NCBI GenBank assembly: GCA_038108155.1
Contig: JAYNHP010000009.1
Coordinates: forward strand, 1 to 61,415
Length of the DNA: 61,415 nt
Direction: 5' to 3'
Origin: MED-G20 sp038108155
GTDB lineage: Bacteria > Bacteroidota > Bacteroidia > Flavobacteriales_D > Parvicellaceae
Positions 16,962 through 25,777 of this stretch are shown in pieces. Each line of letters starts with the position of its first letter. Within the stretch, counting starts at the first letter, position 1. The notes beneath the pieces are model-generated. The model did not search any database. It was not told where the DNA came from and was given only the letters and a program-made list of their open reading frames with translations. The position numbers were made by a program, and so were the translations under genes.

Positions 16962-18131
16962 ATGGCTAAGAAGATAAAGAAAATACTAGCTGTTACGGGA
17001 ATAAGATCTGAGTATGATATTTTATTCCCTGTAATAGATTCATTGAGAAAGCATAAATCTTTTCAGGTCCAACTGGTAGTTTGTGGGGCGCACTTATCCG
17101 ATTGGCACGGAGATACTTTTAAAGACATTGAATCAGATAAATTCGATGTAGTTGAAAAAATTGATTATCTTTTAATGACTAATAGAAAAACTCAAAGAGC
17201 GAAGGGAATAGGCAATTTAATTTCTTCACTAACTCAAACAGTTGACCGTATCAAACCAGATTTTATTCTATACGTTGGCGATAGAGAAGAGAGTATCGCA
17301 TGTTCGATAGTAGCAAACTATATGAATGTCTTAGCAGTTCATATAGGCGGAGGAGATTCAGTATATGGTAATGCAGATGATCCTATTAGATTTGCTTGTA
17401 GCGAGCTTGCACACATTCATTTTACTACGTCACAACAGTATGCCGATAATCTTTTAAAGATAGGTGAAGAACCAAGGCGGGTTTTTTTTAGTGGCAACCC
17501 GGCTTTAAAAAACATAAAAGACGTTCCTTCCATTTCAAAAAAAGAAATTTCAAAGAAGCTTGATTTTAATCTCAATAAATATGCTGTGATAATCAAACAT
17601 CCCTTATCCTCCTCTAAAGAAGAATCTTATTATCAGATGAAAACTACTTTAGAAGCAGTAGGTGAATTCACAAAAGAAAGAAATATTGAGGCTGTTGGTA
17701 TATTTCCAAATACTGATCCTGGCTCCTATGACATATTAAGAGCAATAAAAGAAGAGGAGAGTAATTCAATGAAATTCTTTAAAAATCTTCCTAGAAATAT
17801 TTTCGTTAACTTAATAAGGCATGCTTCATTATTAATTGGAAATTCCAGCATGGGAATATTAGAAGCACCCTACTATAAATTACCAGTAATCAATGTAGGA
17901 GATCGCCAACTTGGAAGGTTAAATGCAGGAAATGTTAAGTTTGTAAATTATGATAAGAAAGTTATCAAATCCGCTATGGAAGAGGCCATATTCAACTCAA
18001 CTTATATAGAAAAAATAAAGTCTTTAAAAAATCCATATGGCGATGATGATGCTCACGAAAGAATAGTTGAAGTTCTTGAAAATCTAGACTTTGAAGACAA
18101 AACCTGGCACATAAAACAAAAGGTGTTTTAG
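16962..18131 (+). CDS. legG: Hydrolysing NDP-N-acetylhexosamine 2-epimerase (LegG/NeuC-like)
   Basis: Inverts C2 and releases NDP, giving the free hexose used by the nonulosonate synthase. The family N-terminus is seen in TGIRSEYDILFPVID; YVGDREESIA, the GGGDSVYGN loop and the C-terminal NSSMGILEAP stretch (nucleotide binding) are present. At 389 residues it matches NeuC/LegG. It stands two genes before the LegI synthase, separated only by the PIG-L deacetylase gene, consistent with consecutive pathway steps. Confidence 0.9.
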   Translation: MAKKIKKILAVTGIRSEYDILFPVIDSLRKHKSFQVQLVVCGAHLSDWHGDTFKDIESDKFDVVEKIDYLLMTNRKTQRAKGIGNLISSLTQTVDRIKPDFILYVGDREESIACSIVANYMNVLAVHIGGGDSVYGNADDPIRFACSELAHIHFTTSQQYADNLLKIGEEPRRVFFSGNPALKNIKDVPSISKKEISKKLDFNLNKYAVIIKHPLSSSKEESYYQMKTTLEAVGEFTKERNIEAVGIFPNTDPGSYDILRAIKEEESNSMKFFKNLPRNIFVNLIRHASLLIGNSSMGILEAPYYKLPVINVGDRQLGRLNAGNVKFVNYDKKVIKSAMEEAIFNSTYIEKIKSLKNPYGDDDAHERIVEVLENLDFEDKTWHIKQKVF

Positions 18132-18133
18132 TA

Positions 18134-18802
18134 ATGAAAAAAGTTATCGTCATTTCTCCACATCCAGACGATGAAACTATAGGTTGTGGAGGGACTCTTC
18201 TAAAGCATATTTCAAATGGAGATCAAGTTTCTTGGGTCATTGTTACAGACATAAAAAAGATGCCAAATATAAATAAAAATAAATTAGACCAAAGAAATAA
18301 AGAAATTATTGATGTTTCTAAAAGTTATGGTTTTCACAAAACATTCGAACTCGGGTTTCCCGCAACTCTCTTAGACACATTGCCAAAAAGAGATTTAATC
18401 TCATCATTAGCTGATGTTATAAACGAGATAAAACCTGAAATTTTATATCTCCCTTATGAAAACGATGTTCATACAGACCATGAACAAGTTTTTATAGCAG
18501 CTTCTGCATTCACCAAATCTTTTCGTTTCCCTTTCATAAAAGATATTTATGTTTATCACACTTTGTCTGAGACAGATTTCAATCTAGACCCAAAAAAGTC
18601 TAGCTTCAAACCAAATTACTTTGTTGATATTACCGAACACTTTGATAAGAAGTTAGCTATTATGAAAATCTATGAGTCTGAATTAGGCAATCATCCTTTT
18701 CCTAGATCTCTTGAAGCGATTAAGTCTCACGCAACCTTAATGGGAAGTATTTCGAATACTAATTATGCTGAGGGCTTTGTCATCATTAAGCAAATAAGAT
18801 GA
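18134..18802 (+). CDS. PIG-L/LmbE-family N-deacetylase
   Basis: Zinc-dependent deacetylase of acylamino sugars. The zinc motif HPDDE is at residues 10-14 and the second part is HTDHEQV; the length of 222 residues is typical. It is not part of the textbook legionaminic pathway. It overlaps the synthase gene by 4 bp, and a formyltransferase gene follows that, so a plausible role (inference) is to remove an acetyl group that is then replaced by formyl. It could also act on another amino sugar of the island. Confidence 0.85.
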   Translation: MKKVIVISPHPDDETIGCGGTLLKHISNGDQVSWVIVTDIKKMPNINKNKLDQRNKEIIDVSKSYGFHKTFELGFPATLLDTLPKRDLISSLADVINEIKPEILYLPYENDVHTDHEQVFIAASAFTKSFRFPFIKDIYVYHTLSETDFNLDPKKSSFKPNYFVDITEHFDKKLAIMKIYESELGNHPFPRSLEAIKSHATLMGSISNTNYAEGFVIIKQIR

Positions 18803-19875
18803 GTACAATTGTTATTGCAGAGGCCGGCGTTAATCATAATGGCGACTTGCAGAAAGCTTTCCAGCTTGTTGATGCAGCATCAGAAGCCGGTGCTGATATT
18901 GTAAAATTTCAAATTTTTAAAGCTGAAAATTTAGCTACCACCTCGGCAGAAAAGGCAAATTACCAAAAGAAAACAACCAATTCATCTGAGTCACAATTTT
19001 CTATGCTTAAAAAGCTTGAACTTGATAATGAATCTTATTTTAAGTTACAAAAATATTGTCATCAGAAAGAAATTGATTTTCTATTAACTGCCTTCGATTT
19101 TGATAGTTTGAAATTTTTATTAGACGAACTTAGATTAAAAATTCTTAAAATACCTTCAGGAGACATTACTAATGCTCCATTGATTTTATCTCATGCCGTC
19201 TCAGGCAGGGATATCATTCTTTCAACAGGCATGTCTAATTTAAATGAAGTAGAAACAGCATTATCAGTTATTTCATATGGATATTTAAACCAAAACATCA
19301 ATTTAAAACCTTCAATTGAAGATTTTAAAAAAGCCTACAATTCCTCTGAAGGAAAAGATTTGTTAGAAGAAAAAGTTATTCTTTTGCATTGTACAACCGA
19401 ATATCCAGCGCCTCTAAAAGATATCAACCTTGATGCCATGAATACCTTAAAAGATCATTTTAAATTAAAAGTGGGATATTCAGATCATAGTGATGGGACT
19501 TTAGTTCCTATCGCGGCAGCTGCTTTAGGAGCAAAAATTATAGAAAAACATATAACTTTAAACAAGAATGATATAGGTCCAGATCATAGAGCATCTTTGG
19601 AGCCAGATGAGTTCAAAAGAATGATTTCAAGTATTAGAAAAGTAGAGTTACTAAAAGGTGACGGCATAAAAAAACCAAGAGAATCTGAGTCATCAAATAT
19701 TATTATTGCAAGGAAGAGTATTTTTGCTAAAAAAATAATCAAGGCCGGGGAAATTTTTTCTGAAGAAAATATTGCTTTAAAAAGGCCTTTTAAAGGACTC
19801 GACCCGATAACGTATTGGGAAGTCTTAGGTCAGAAAGCTACTAGAGATTATGAAGTAGACGAGGCAATTGAATGA
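18799..19875 (+). CDS. legI: Nonulosonic acid synthase (LegI/NeuB family)
   Basis: Condenses a 6-carbon amino sugar with PEP to a 9-carbon sialic-acid-like sugar. The TIM-barrel domain has IAEAGVNHNGD, KIPSGDITN, LSTGMSN, LHCTTEYPAP, GYSDHSDGT and EKHITL; a C-terminal SAF (antifreeze-like) domain covers about residues 295-355 (ARKSIFAKKIIKAGE). At 358 residues it is complete. LegI, NeuB and PseI are alike; LegB, LegC and PtmE nearby favour legionaminic over sialic or pseudaminic acid. Confidence 0.92.
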   Translation: MSTIVIAEAGVNHNGDLQKAFQLVDAASEAGADIVKFQIFKAENLATTSAEKANYQKKTTNSSESQFSMLKKLELDNESYFKLQKYCHQKEIDFLLTAFDFDSLKFLLDELRLKILKIPSGDITNAPLILSHAVSGRDIILSTGMSNLNEVETALSVISYGYLNQNINLKPSIEDFKKAYNSSEGKDLLEEKVILLHCTTEYPAPLKDINLDAMNTLKDHFKLKVGYSDHSDGTLVPIAAAALGAKIIEKHITLNKNDIGPDHRASLEPDEFKRMISSIRKVELLKGDGIKKPRESESSNIIIARKSIFAKKIIKAGEIFSEENIALKRPFKGLDPITYWEVLGQKATRDYEVDEAIE

Positions 19876-20792
19876 AAATAGGCTATTTTGCAGATGGTCC
19901 TTGGTCTCATAAAGCTTTAGAGAGAATAGTTTCTGATAGGAAATTAGAGATATCTTTTATTGTTCCAAGATATGCTTCTCAAGACTCTGTTCTCAAGGAA
20001 TGGGCAAAAAAACTAGGAGTTGATTTTATTCCTATGAAAAATGTCAATTCTGAAGACTCTATAAATAAATTAAAAAGCTATAAAGCTGACATATTTGTTT
20101 CTATGTCATTTGATCAGATTATAAAGAAGGAAGTCATATGTTTACCGGAAAAAGGTTTCATTAATTGTCACGCAGGAGCCTTGCCATTTTATAGAGGCAG
20201 AAACGTACTTAACTGGGTATTAATAAATGATGAAAAAGATTTCGGAGTAACGGTTCATTACATTGATGAAGGGATTGATACAGGCGATATAATTTTACAA
20301 AACAAGAGTTTGATAACTGATGATGATTCTTATAAAACTTTATTAGAAAAAGCTATCGACCTTTGTGATAAGACCCTCTACGAAGCTCTTGTAAAAATCT
20401 TAAATGGTGAGAATCAAAGAATTAAACAAAAGGAGATACATCCTGTCGGAAGTTATTTTGGAATCAGAAAAGAAGGCGATGAATGGATTAACTGGGAATG
20501 GACCTCAAGAAAAATATTTAATTTCATTAGAGCAATTACAGATCCAGGACCTTGTGCACAAACTATGTTTGAAGAGAATCTTATCAAGATAAGAAACTCT
20601 AAAGAAATTCCTAATTCTCCAAAATACGTTTCCACTCCAGGGGAAATAGTGGGCAAAACAGACGATTCTTTAATTTTAAAAACTGGAGACAGTACTCTGT
20701 CAATAAATTCTTATGATAGTTTAGATAAAAAGAACGATATGGCGCTCAAAGCTCTAAGAATTGGCAACCGCTTATATAAACCAAATCATTAA
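19872..20792 (+). CDS. Formyltransferase-fold sugar N-formyltransferase
   Basis: Homologous to the catalytic domain of Met-tRNA formyltransferase. The N-10-formyl-THF site triad is visible as Asn98 and His100 in INCHAGALPFYRG and Asp136 in IDTGD, with the same spacing as E. coli Fmt. The C-terminal part (from ~residue 195, WINWEWTSRKIFNFIRAI) resembles the OB-like domain of sugar formyltransferases. It overlaps the synthase gene by 4 bp. It probably formylates an amino sugar, possibly in the place of the missing LegH acetyltransferase (inference). Confidence 0.83.
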   Translation: MKIGYFADGPWSHKALERIVSDRKLEISFIVPRYASQDSVLKEWAKKLGVDFIPMKNVNSEDSINKLKSYKADIFVSMSFDQIIKKEVICLPEKGFINCHAGALPFYRGRNVLNWVLINDEKDFGVTVHYIDEGIDTGDIILQNKSLITDDDSYKTLLEKAIDLCDKTLYEALVKILNGENQRIKQKEIHPVGSYFGIRKEGDEWINWEWTSRKIFNFIRAITDPGPCAQTMFEENLIKIRNSKEIPNSPKYVSTPGEIVGKTDDSLILKTGDSTLSINSYDSLDKKNDMALKALRIGNRLYKPNH

Positions 20793-20799
20793 TTTTATT

Positions 20800-20805
20800 T
20801 ATAAT
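20800..20805 (+). promoter_or_regulatory. Possible -10 box (TATAAT) before the PtmE-like gene
   Basis: TATAAT occurs in the 30-bp gap after the formyltransferase gene, 18 bp before the TTG at 20823. There is no good -35. Directly downstream is one of the few strong ribosome-binding sites in the window, so an internal promoter is conceivable. Confidence 0.25.
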
Positions 20806-20810
20806 CTACG

Positions 20811-20815
20811 AGGAG
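20811..20815 (+). promoter_or_regulatory. Strong Shine-Dalgarno (AGGAG) for the PtmE-like gene
   Basis: AGGAG followed by AT-rich spacer places the TTG at 20823 seven bases downstream. It supports this TTG as the true start, since most genes in the window lack such a site. Confidence 0.6.
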
Positions 20816-20822
20816 AAAAATT

Positions 20823-21881
20823 TTGACTAAAATTAATTGGATGGCATCTACCTTGCTCAAAGATGAGTCTATGGAGAAAGCTATAAAAAATCTTAATCTT
20901 CAATCAACAAGGATTGTTCTTGTAATTGATAATAATCAAAAGTTATTGGGAACTATCACAGATGGCGATGTCCGAAGAGCTTTACTTGAAAACAAGTCAA
21001 TGGATACTCCTTTATGTGACTTCATGAATCCTAATCCTACTACAGCTTCTGAAAATGAAGATATGGATTCAATATTAAAATTAATGCAAAAAAATGATCT
21101 TATCCAGATTCCTATCATAGACTCCAAGTCTAAAATTGTTGGTCTAGAAACCCTTCATCACTTAATCGAAAATGAGACAATAAATAATCCCGTATTTTTA
21201 ATGGCGGGAGGGTTTGGCAAGCGGTTAGCACCTTTAACCGATGAGATGCCTAAACCTCTTCTTAAAATTGGCTCTAAACCCATATTAGAAATCATAATGG
21301 ATAACTTCATAGATCAAGGATTTAATAATTTTTATATCTCTACCCATTTTCTTGCAGAAAAGATAGTTGATTACTTTGGAGATGGAACTCTTAAAGGAAT
21401 TTCTATTGAATATATACATGAAAAAAAACCTATGGGAACTGCTGGATCTTTAGGACTATTGCCTCAAGAGAAAATAGACTCGCCGATAATTATGATGAAT
21501 GGAGATTTACTTTCTAAAGTCAATTTTATAGATCTCTTAAGCTATCATAATGATAAACCAGGAGAAATCACCATGTGTATCTCTGAATATGAATTTCAAG
21601 TGCCTTATGGCGTAATTAAAACTGATAAAGAAAGGCTCAAAGGAATTGATGAAAAACCTTCTCAGAAATTTTTTATAAATGCTGGTATTTATGTTGTTGA
21701 GCCATCTGTCATTGAAAAGGTTAATAACAATGAATATATAGACATGCCAACCTTGTTAGATGAAATGATAAATGATGGTATTGAAATAAATGTTTTTCCT
21801 ATTCATGAGTACTGGCTCGATGTTGGCAAAATCGAAGATTTTAATATGGCTAAAAAGGAAATAAATAAAGATGACCAATAA
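20823..21881 (+). CDS. ptmE: CBS-domain nucleotidyltransferase (PtmE-like, hexosamine-1-phosphate guanylyltransferase)
   Basis: Two CBS domains (about residues 1-120; ITDGDVRRALLE and a second repeat) precede an NTP-transferase domain from ~127 (FLMAGGFGKRLAPLTDEMPK) with MNGDLL as the metal-binding stretch. In Campylobacter PtmE makes GDP-GlcN, which feeds the GDP-linked legionaminic route; LegB and LegC here suit the same route. CBS domains suggest control by an adenine nucleotide. The TTG start is backed by a good Shine-Dalgarno. It overlaps the next gene by 11 bp. Confidence 0.85.
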   Translation: MTKINWMASTLLKDESMEKAIKNLNLQSTRIVLVIDNNQKLLGTITDGDVRRALLENKSMDTPLCDFMNPNPTTASENEDMDSILKLMQKNDLIQIPIIDSKSKIVGLETLHHLIENETINNPVFLMAGGFGKRLAPLTDEMPKPLLKIGSKPILEIIMDNFIDQGFNNFYISTHFLAEKIVDYFGDGTLKGISIEYIHEKKPMGTAGSLGLLPQEKIDSPIIMMNGDLLSKVNFIDLLSYHNDKPGEITMCISEYEFQVPYGVIKTDKERLKGIDEKPSQKFFINAGIYVVEPSVIEKVNNNEYIDMPTLLDEMINDGIEINVFPIHEYWLDVGKIEDFNMAKKEINKDDQ

Positions 21882-22872
21882 TGAAAAATACTTGGTTGTT
21901 GGAGCGGGAAACATATCTAAAAAACATATCGATAATATAAAGAGACTAAAAAGAAATAGCTTGGTATTCAATTTGTCTTCTTCAGGTCGGAATATTGATC
22001 CTCAATCTAATAATGCAGATTATTTATTAAGAAACTTTCAAGAAGCTCATGAACATAAATTTAGCGCAGTCATTATTGCTTCTCCAGCTAGTTTTCACAT
22101 AGAACATGCATTGTTTTTTTCTTCCTTAAAGATACCCTTGCTTATTGAAAAGCCTTTGTCTGACAATTTAAAAAAATATGAAGAAGCAAGTAATGCCCTT
22201 TTAGATTTAAATGAAAAAATAAAAATTGCTTACAATCTAAGATATCTCAATTCGATGGTTTTTTTTAAGAATTTTTTACGTGAAAATTTATTGGGAAAAA
22301 TATATTCGGTTCAATCAGAAGTAGGGCAAAACCTAATTAATTGGAGACCAGAAAAAAATTATAAACATACTGTTTCTTCAAACAAAAAACTTGGCGGAGG
22401 CGCTCTCTTGGAGCTAAGTCATGAATTGGATTACCTGACTTGGATTTTTGGTGACATTCAAAGTGTTTTCTGCAAACTTTCTAATACCAACCATTTCGAT
22501 ATTGATGTTGAAGATAATGTTGAATCTATTCTTCAAACAAAAAGTGGCTTATGTATCAACTTACATATGGATTTTTTACAAAATAAAACTATAAGAAAAT
22601 GTAAGGTTACAGGAGAAAAGGGCACTTTAGATTTTGATCTTTTAGAGAATAAAATTATTCACTATCAAGAAAATGAAAAATTAAAGATTGTCTATAACGA
22701 GAATGTTTTTGATCAGAATCAGCCTTACATTGACATGCTTCAAGATTTCTTAAATCCAGATAAAGAGAAATTAGATAATCTTGCAAGCCTAGATGAAGCT
22801 AAATATGTTTTAGCAATCATAAAGGCTATGAGAGCTTCATCTAAAGAAAATTCTCTAATCAAGGTAGATTGA
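21871..22872 (+). CDS. Gfo/Idh/MocA-family oxidoreductase
   Basis: An NAD(P)-dependent sugar dehydrogenase of 333 residues. The N-terminal Rossmann domain has VVGAGNISKKHIDNIKR, then the family signature IEKPLSDN with its catalytic Lys and YNLRYLNS; GGGALLELSHELDYL contains the conserved His region. Members near nonulosonate genes oxidise or reduce a sugar position, but the substrate here is unknown. It starts inside the PtmE-like gene and ends 3 bp before the cytidylyltransferase gene. Confidence 0.83.
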   Translation: MTNNEKYLVVGAGNISKKHIDNIKRLKRNSLVFNLSSSGRNIDPQSNNADYLLRNFQEAHEHKFSAVIIASPASFHIEHALFFSSLKIPLLIEKPLSDNLKKYEEASNALLDLNEKIKIAYNLRYLNSMVFFKNFLRENLLGKIYSVQSEVGQNLINWRPEKNYKHTVSSNKKLGGGALLELSHELDYLTWIFGDIQSVFCKLSNTNHFDIDVEDNVESILQTKSGLCINLHMDFLQNKTIRKCKVTGEKGTLDFDLLENKIIHYQENEKLKIVYNENVFDQNQPYIDMLQDFLNPDKEKLDNLASLDEAKYVLAIIKAMRASSKENSLIKVD

Positions 22873-22875
22873 ATA

Positions 22876-23568
22876 ATGAAAACATTTGCATTTATATTTG
22901 CTAGGGGGGGTTCTAAAGGGCTTCCAAAAAAAAATATTTTAAATGTAGGAGGGCTTCCTCTTATTGCTCACTCCATTCTTTCAGCTAAAAATAATCAAAT
23001 GATTGATGATGTTTTTGTTTCAACAGACTCAAATGAAATTGCAGAAGTTTCTAAAACATTTGAAGCTAAAATTATAAAGAGACCAAAAGAACTTGCACAA
23101 GATGATTCTTCAGAATGGTTAGCTTGGAATCACGCAATCAATTATGTTCATGATCAAGGATACTTTTTTAATAGGTTTATAAGCTTGCCTGCAACTGCAC
23201 CCCTTAGAGCTGATAAGGATATTAATAAATGTCTCTTAGCTCTTAAAGGAAATGTTGATGTAGTTATAACCGTAACTCCAGCAAATCGTAATCCTAGTTT
23301 TAATATGATTAAAAGAGATGCTAAAGGCATTAGTAATTTAATTTTAAAATCTGACGTCGCAAGAAGACAAGATGCTCCTTTAGTATATGACATGACTACT
23401 GTGGCATATGTGACCACACCAGAATATATTTTAAGTAAAAAAAATCTTTTTGAAGGAAATACTTACTCAGTTATCATTCCTAAAGATCGAGCTATAGACA
23501 TAGATGACGAGGTAGACTTTATTTTAGCAGAGAGGTTATTCGAAATAAGAAATGATTTTACAAAATAA
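22876..23568 (+). CDS. legF: CMP-nonulosonate cytidylyltransferase (LegF/NeuA-like)
   Basis: Activates the free nonulosonic acid with CTP to the CMP-sugar used by glycosyltransferases. The signature FARGGSKGLPKKN is at residues 8-20; SLPATAPLR, the RRQDAP loop and IDIDDEVDF (metal-binding Asp residues) are all present. At 230 residues it is a complete single-domain form. It closes the core pathway of LegB, LegC, LegG, LegI and LegF within this island. It overlaps the next SDR by 17 bp. Confidence 0.9.
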   Translation: MKTFAFIFARGGSKGLPKKNILNVGGLPLIAHSILSAKNNQMIDDVFVSTDSNEIAEVSKTFEAKIIKRPKELAQDDSSEWLAWNHAINYVHDQGYFFNRFISLPATAPLRADKDINKCLLALKGNVDVVITVTPANRNPSFNMIKRDAKGISNLILKSDVARRQDAPLVYDMTTVAYVTTPEYILSKKNLFEGNTYSVIIPKDRAIDIDDEVDFILAERLFEIRNDFTK

Positions 23569-24316
23569 TACAGTATTAGTTGTAGGAGCCAATGGCAGGA
23601 TTGGATCAGTTATTTCAAAAAGATTGTTAGAGGAAGGTGCTAATGTAATAGCTGCAGATTTAAATCTACAAAATCTCAAAAATAATGAATTTGGTGAATA
23701 CAAAGATAAATTTCTCAAAATTGAGATGGACATCACTAATAAAGAGTCTATAGAAAAAGTATTTGAATTTGCTTTATCCAAGTTTGGTGTAATAGACTCT
23801 GCTATCAATACTTCATATCCTAAAGGTAGTGAGTATGGAAAACATTTCTTTGATGTTTCTTATGATTCTTTTACTGAAAATCTATCTCTTCATGTAGGAG
23901 GATTTTTCTTATTTATGCAAATTTGTGCTAAATACTCGTTATCCTCAAACCAGAAGTTTTCCTTGCTAAATTTCTCTTCTATATATGGCAATATAGCGCC
24001 ACGATTTGAAATTTATGAAAATACTGACATGACAACCCCAGTTGAATACGTAGCAATGAAATCGGCAATTCAACATTTATCTCAGTATGTGAGCGCTTAT
24101 ACAAAGAACTCAAAATTCAGGGTAAATTGTATTAGTCCTGGAGGAATATCAGATAATCAAGACGCTAAATTCTTAGCTAAATACAAAAAATTTTCCAGAG
24201 AAAAAGGCATGTTAGATGTTGAAGACCTTTTAGGTACCGTCTTATATTTGATTTCAGAATCCTCTGAATACGTATGTGGTCAAAATATTATTGTTGATGA
24301 TGGTTTTGTGGTTTAA
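23552..24316 (+). CDS. Classical short-chain dehydrogenase (PtmA-like)
   Basis: A 254-residue classical SDR: VGANGRIGSVISKRL cofactor motif, NFSSIYG, the YVAMK catalytic YxxxK, ISPGG and a C-terminal VCGQNIIVDDGF. Similar SDRs (PtmA) are adjacent to LegF/PtmB in Campylobacter legionaminic loci, so a linked role is likely; the reaction has to be regarded as unsettled. It overlaps legF by 17 bp, and 20 bp separate it from the hisH-like gene. Confidence 0.78.
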   Translation: MILQNNTVLVVGANGRIGSVISKRLLEEGANVIAADLNLQNLKNNEFGEYKDKFLKIEMDITNKESIEKVFEFALSKFGVIDSAINTSYPKGSEYGKHFFDVSYDSFTENLSLHVGGFFLFMQICAKYSLSSNQKFSLLNFSSIYGNIAPRFEIYENTDMTTPVEYVAMKSAIQHLSQYVSAYTKNSKFRVNCISPGGISDNQDAKFLAKYKKFSREKGMLDVEDLLGTVLYLISESSEYVCGQNIIVDDGFVV

Positions 24317-24336
24317 AAAAATTTAAATCTTTAAAA

Positions 24337-24975
24337 ATGTCATCAAAACAAAAAGTAGTCATAATTGATAGAAAGAATGCAAATATAAATTCTCTGAAGA
24401 ATGCAATTCAACACGTAAGCGATTTTCATTTATCCGTTTCAAGTGATATGAAAGAAATACAAAAGGCTGATTTTTTGGTTTTAGCTGGTGTAGGCGCTTT
24501 TGGTGATGGCATGGCTGATCTTATAGAAAAAGATCTGGTTGATGGACTTATGTATCAAGCGCTTATTAAGAAAAAGCCTTTTCTTGGCATATGTTTAGGC
24601 ATGCAAATGCTTTTTTCTGAATCAGAAGAAAAAGGGATTAATAATGGCCTAAATCTAATTGAAGGCAAAGTTAAATATCTTGATCTTGATCCCTCTTATA
24701 GAATTCCTCATATTGGATGGAATAACATTGAATACGAAGAAGATAATAAAATATTCAACGGTTTAGGGCCTGATAAGAACTTTTATTTTGTTCATAGCCT
24801 TTCTGCAGAATGTGATGAAGAAAATATAATTGCTAAAGTTGACTATGATAAGAAAATAACCGCAGCAGTCCAAAAAGATAATATTTTAGGCTTTCAATTT
24901 CATCCAGAGAAAAGTCAAGGGAATGGGATGATTCTATTAAGAAACTTTTTGTCAGGTAGATACTACGATGCTTAA
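24337..24975 (+). CDS. hisH: HisH-type glutaminase of a sugar amidotransferase system
   Basis: Class I glutamine amidotransferase subunit of 212 residues that releases ammonia from glutamine. The nucleophile elbow is FLGICLGMQML and the His-Glu pair lies in QFHPEKSQG; PHIGWNNI is a HisH-specific stretch. No other histidine genes are near, and sugar amidotransferase genes follow, as with HisH2-HisF2-WbpG in P. aeruginosa. So it most likely feeds ammonia to glycan amidation, not to histidine synthesis. It overlaps the hisF-like gene by 8 bp. Confidence 0.88.
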   Translation: MSSKQKVVIIDRKNANINSLKNAIQHVSDFHLSVSSDMKEIQKADFLVLAGVGAFGDGMADLIEKDLVDGLMYQALIKKKPFLGICLGMQMLFSESEEKGINNGLNLIEGKVKYLDLDPSYRIPHIGWNNIEYEEDNKIFNGLGPDKNFYFVHSLSAECDEENIIAKVDYDKKITAAVQKDNILGFQFHPEKSQGNGMILLRNFLSGRYYDA

Positions 24976-25777
24976 ACCAAGGCTTATACCTTGCATTGTA
25001 ACTAGAGGTGACATGGTAGTACAAAGTATAAACTTTAAAAGATATCTTCCAATTGGAAATATAAAAACAGCAATAGAATTTTTTGTAAAATGGGATGTTG
25101 ATGAAATAGTAATATTGGATATTACAGCTTCCAAAGAAAATCGACATCCAAATACTGAATTAATTGAATGGGCCTCATCTGAGTGCTTTGTTCCCCTTAC
25201 TGTTGGTGGAGGTATTAAAAACTCCCAAGATATCAGAAATTTATTAAATTCCGGAGCAGATAAAGTTTGCATAAATTCAGCTGCTAGGAATGATAAAACT
25301 CTTGTGGAAGAAGCAAGCAACATTTTTGGTGCACAATGTATTACTGTCTCAGTTGATGTTATTTATAAAGATGGGGAATACAAAGTTTATACTTACGAAA
25401 ACGATGATATTTTAGACATCTCTCTCATTTCATATATTAAAAGTCTGGAAAAAAAAGGAGCTGGAGAAATTTTTTTAAATTCCGTCAATAGAGACGGCAG
25501 CAAAGAGGGCTATGATATAAAACTCATAAAATCTGTTACGGATAATGTAAACATTCCAGTAATTGCATGTGGCGGTGTAGGAAAAAATAGCCATTTTTCA
25601 GAGGCAATAATTTACGCAAATTGTTCTGCAGTTTCAGCATCAAATATTTTTCAACATACAGAACATAGTACAATTTCCGCAAAAGCCATGTTGCTTAAGG
25701 ACGGAGTAGAAGTGAGGCTTAATGGAGATGTTAAATACAATAATTTTGAATTTGATCACATGGGAAGGCCTTTCTAA
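24968..25777 (+). CDS. hisF: HisF paralogue lacking the first catalytic Asp; ammonia-channel partner
   Basis: A (beta-alpha)8 barrel of 269 residues with the HisF pattern VPLTVGGGIK, GADKVCINSAA, SVNRDGSKEGYD and IACGGVGK. Compared with Thermotoga maritima HisF, the catalytic Asp11 (in CLDVKDG) is Val11 here (IPCIVTRGDMVV), while the second acid, equivalent to Asp130, is kept in SVDVIY. Loss of Asp11 should abolish the imidazole-glycerol-phosphate cyclase reaction yet keep the barrel as an ammonia channel. That fits service to the amidotransferases encoded next. Confidence 0.85.
   Translation: MLKPRLIPCIVTRGDMVVQSINFKRYLPIGNIKTAIEFFVKWDVDEIVILDITASKENRHPNTELIEWASSECFVPLTVGGGIKNSQDIRNLLNSGADKVCINSAARNDKTLVEEASNIFGAQCITVSVDVIYKDGEYKVYTYENDDILDISLISYIKSLEKKGAGEIFLNSVNRDGSKEGYDIKLIKSVTDNVNIPVIACGGVGKNSHFSEAIIYANCSAVSASNIFQHTEHSTISAKAMLLKDGVEVRLNGDVKYNNFEFDHMGRPF

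Noticed and set aside
24337..25777. Part of a histidine biosynthesis operon
   Set aside because: No other his genes are near, the partners are sugar amidotransferases, and HisF lacks Asp11.
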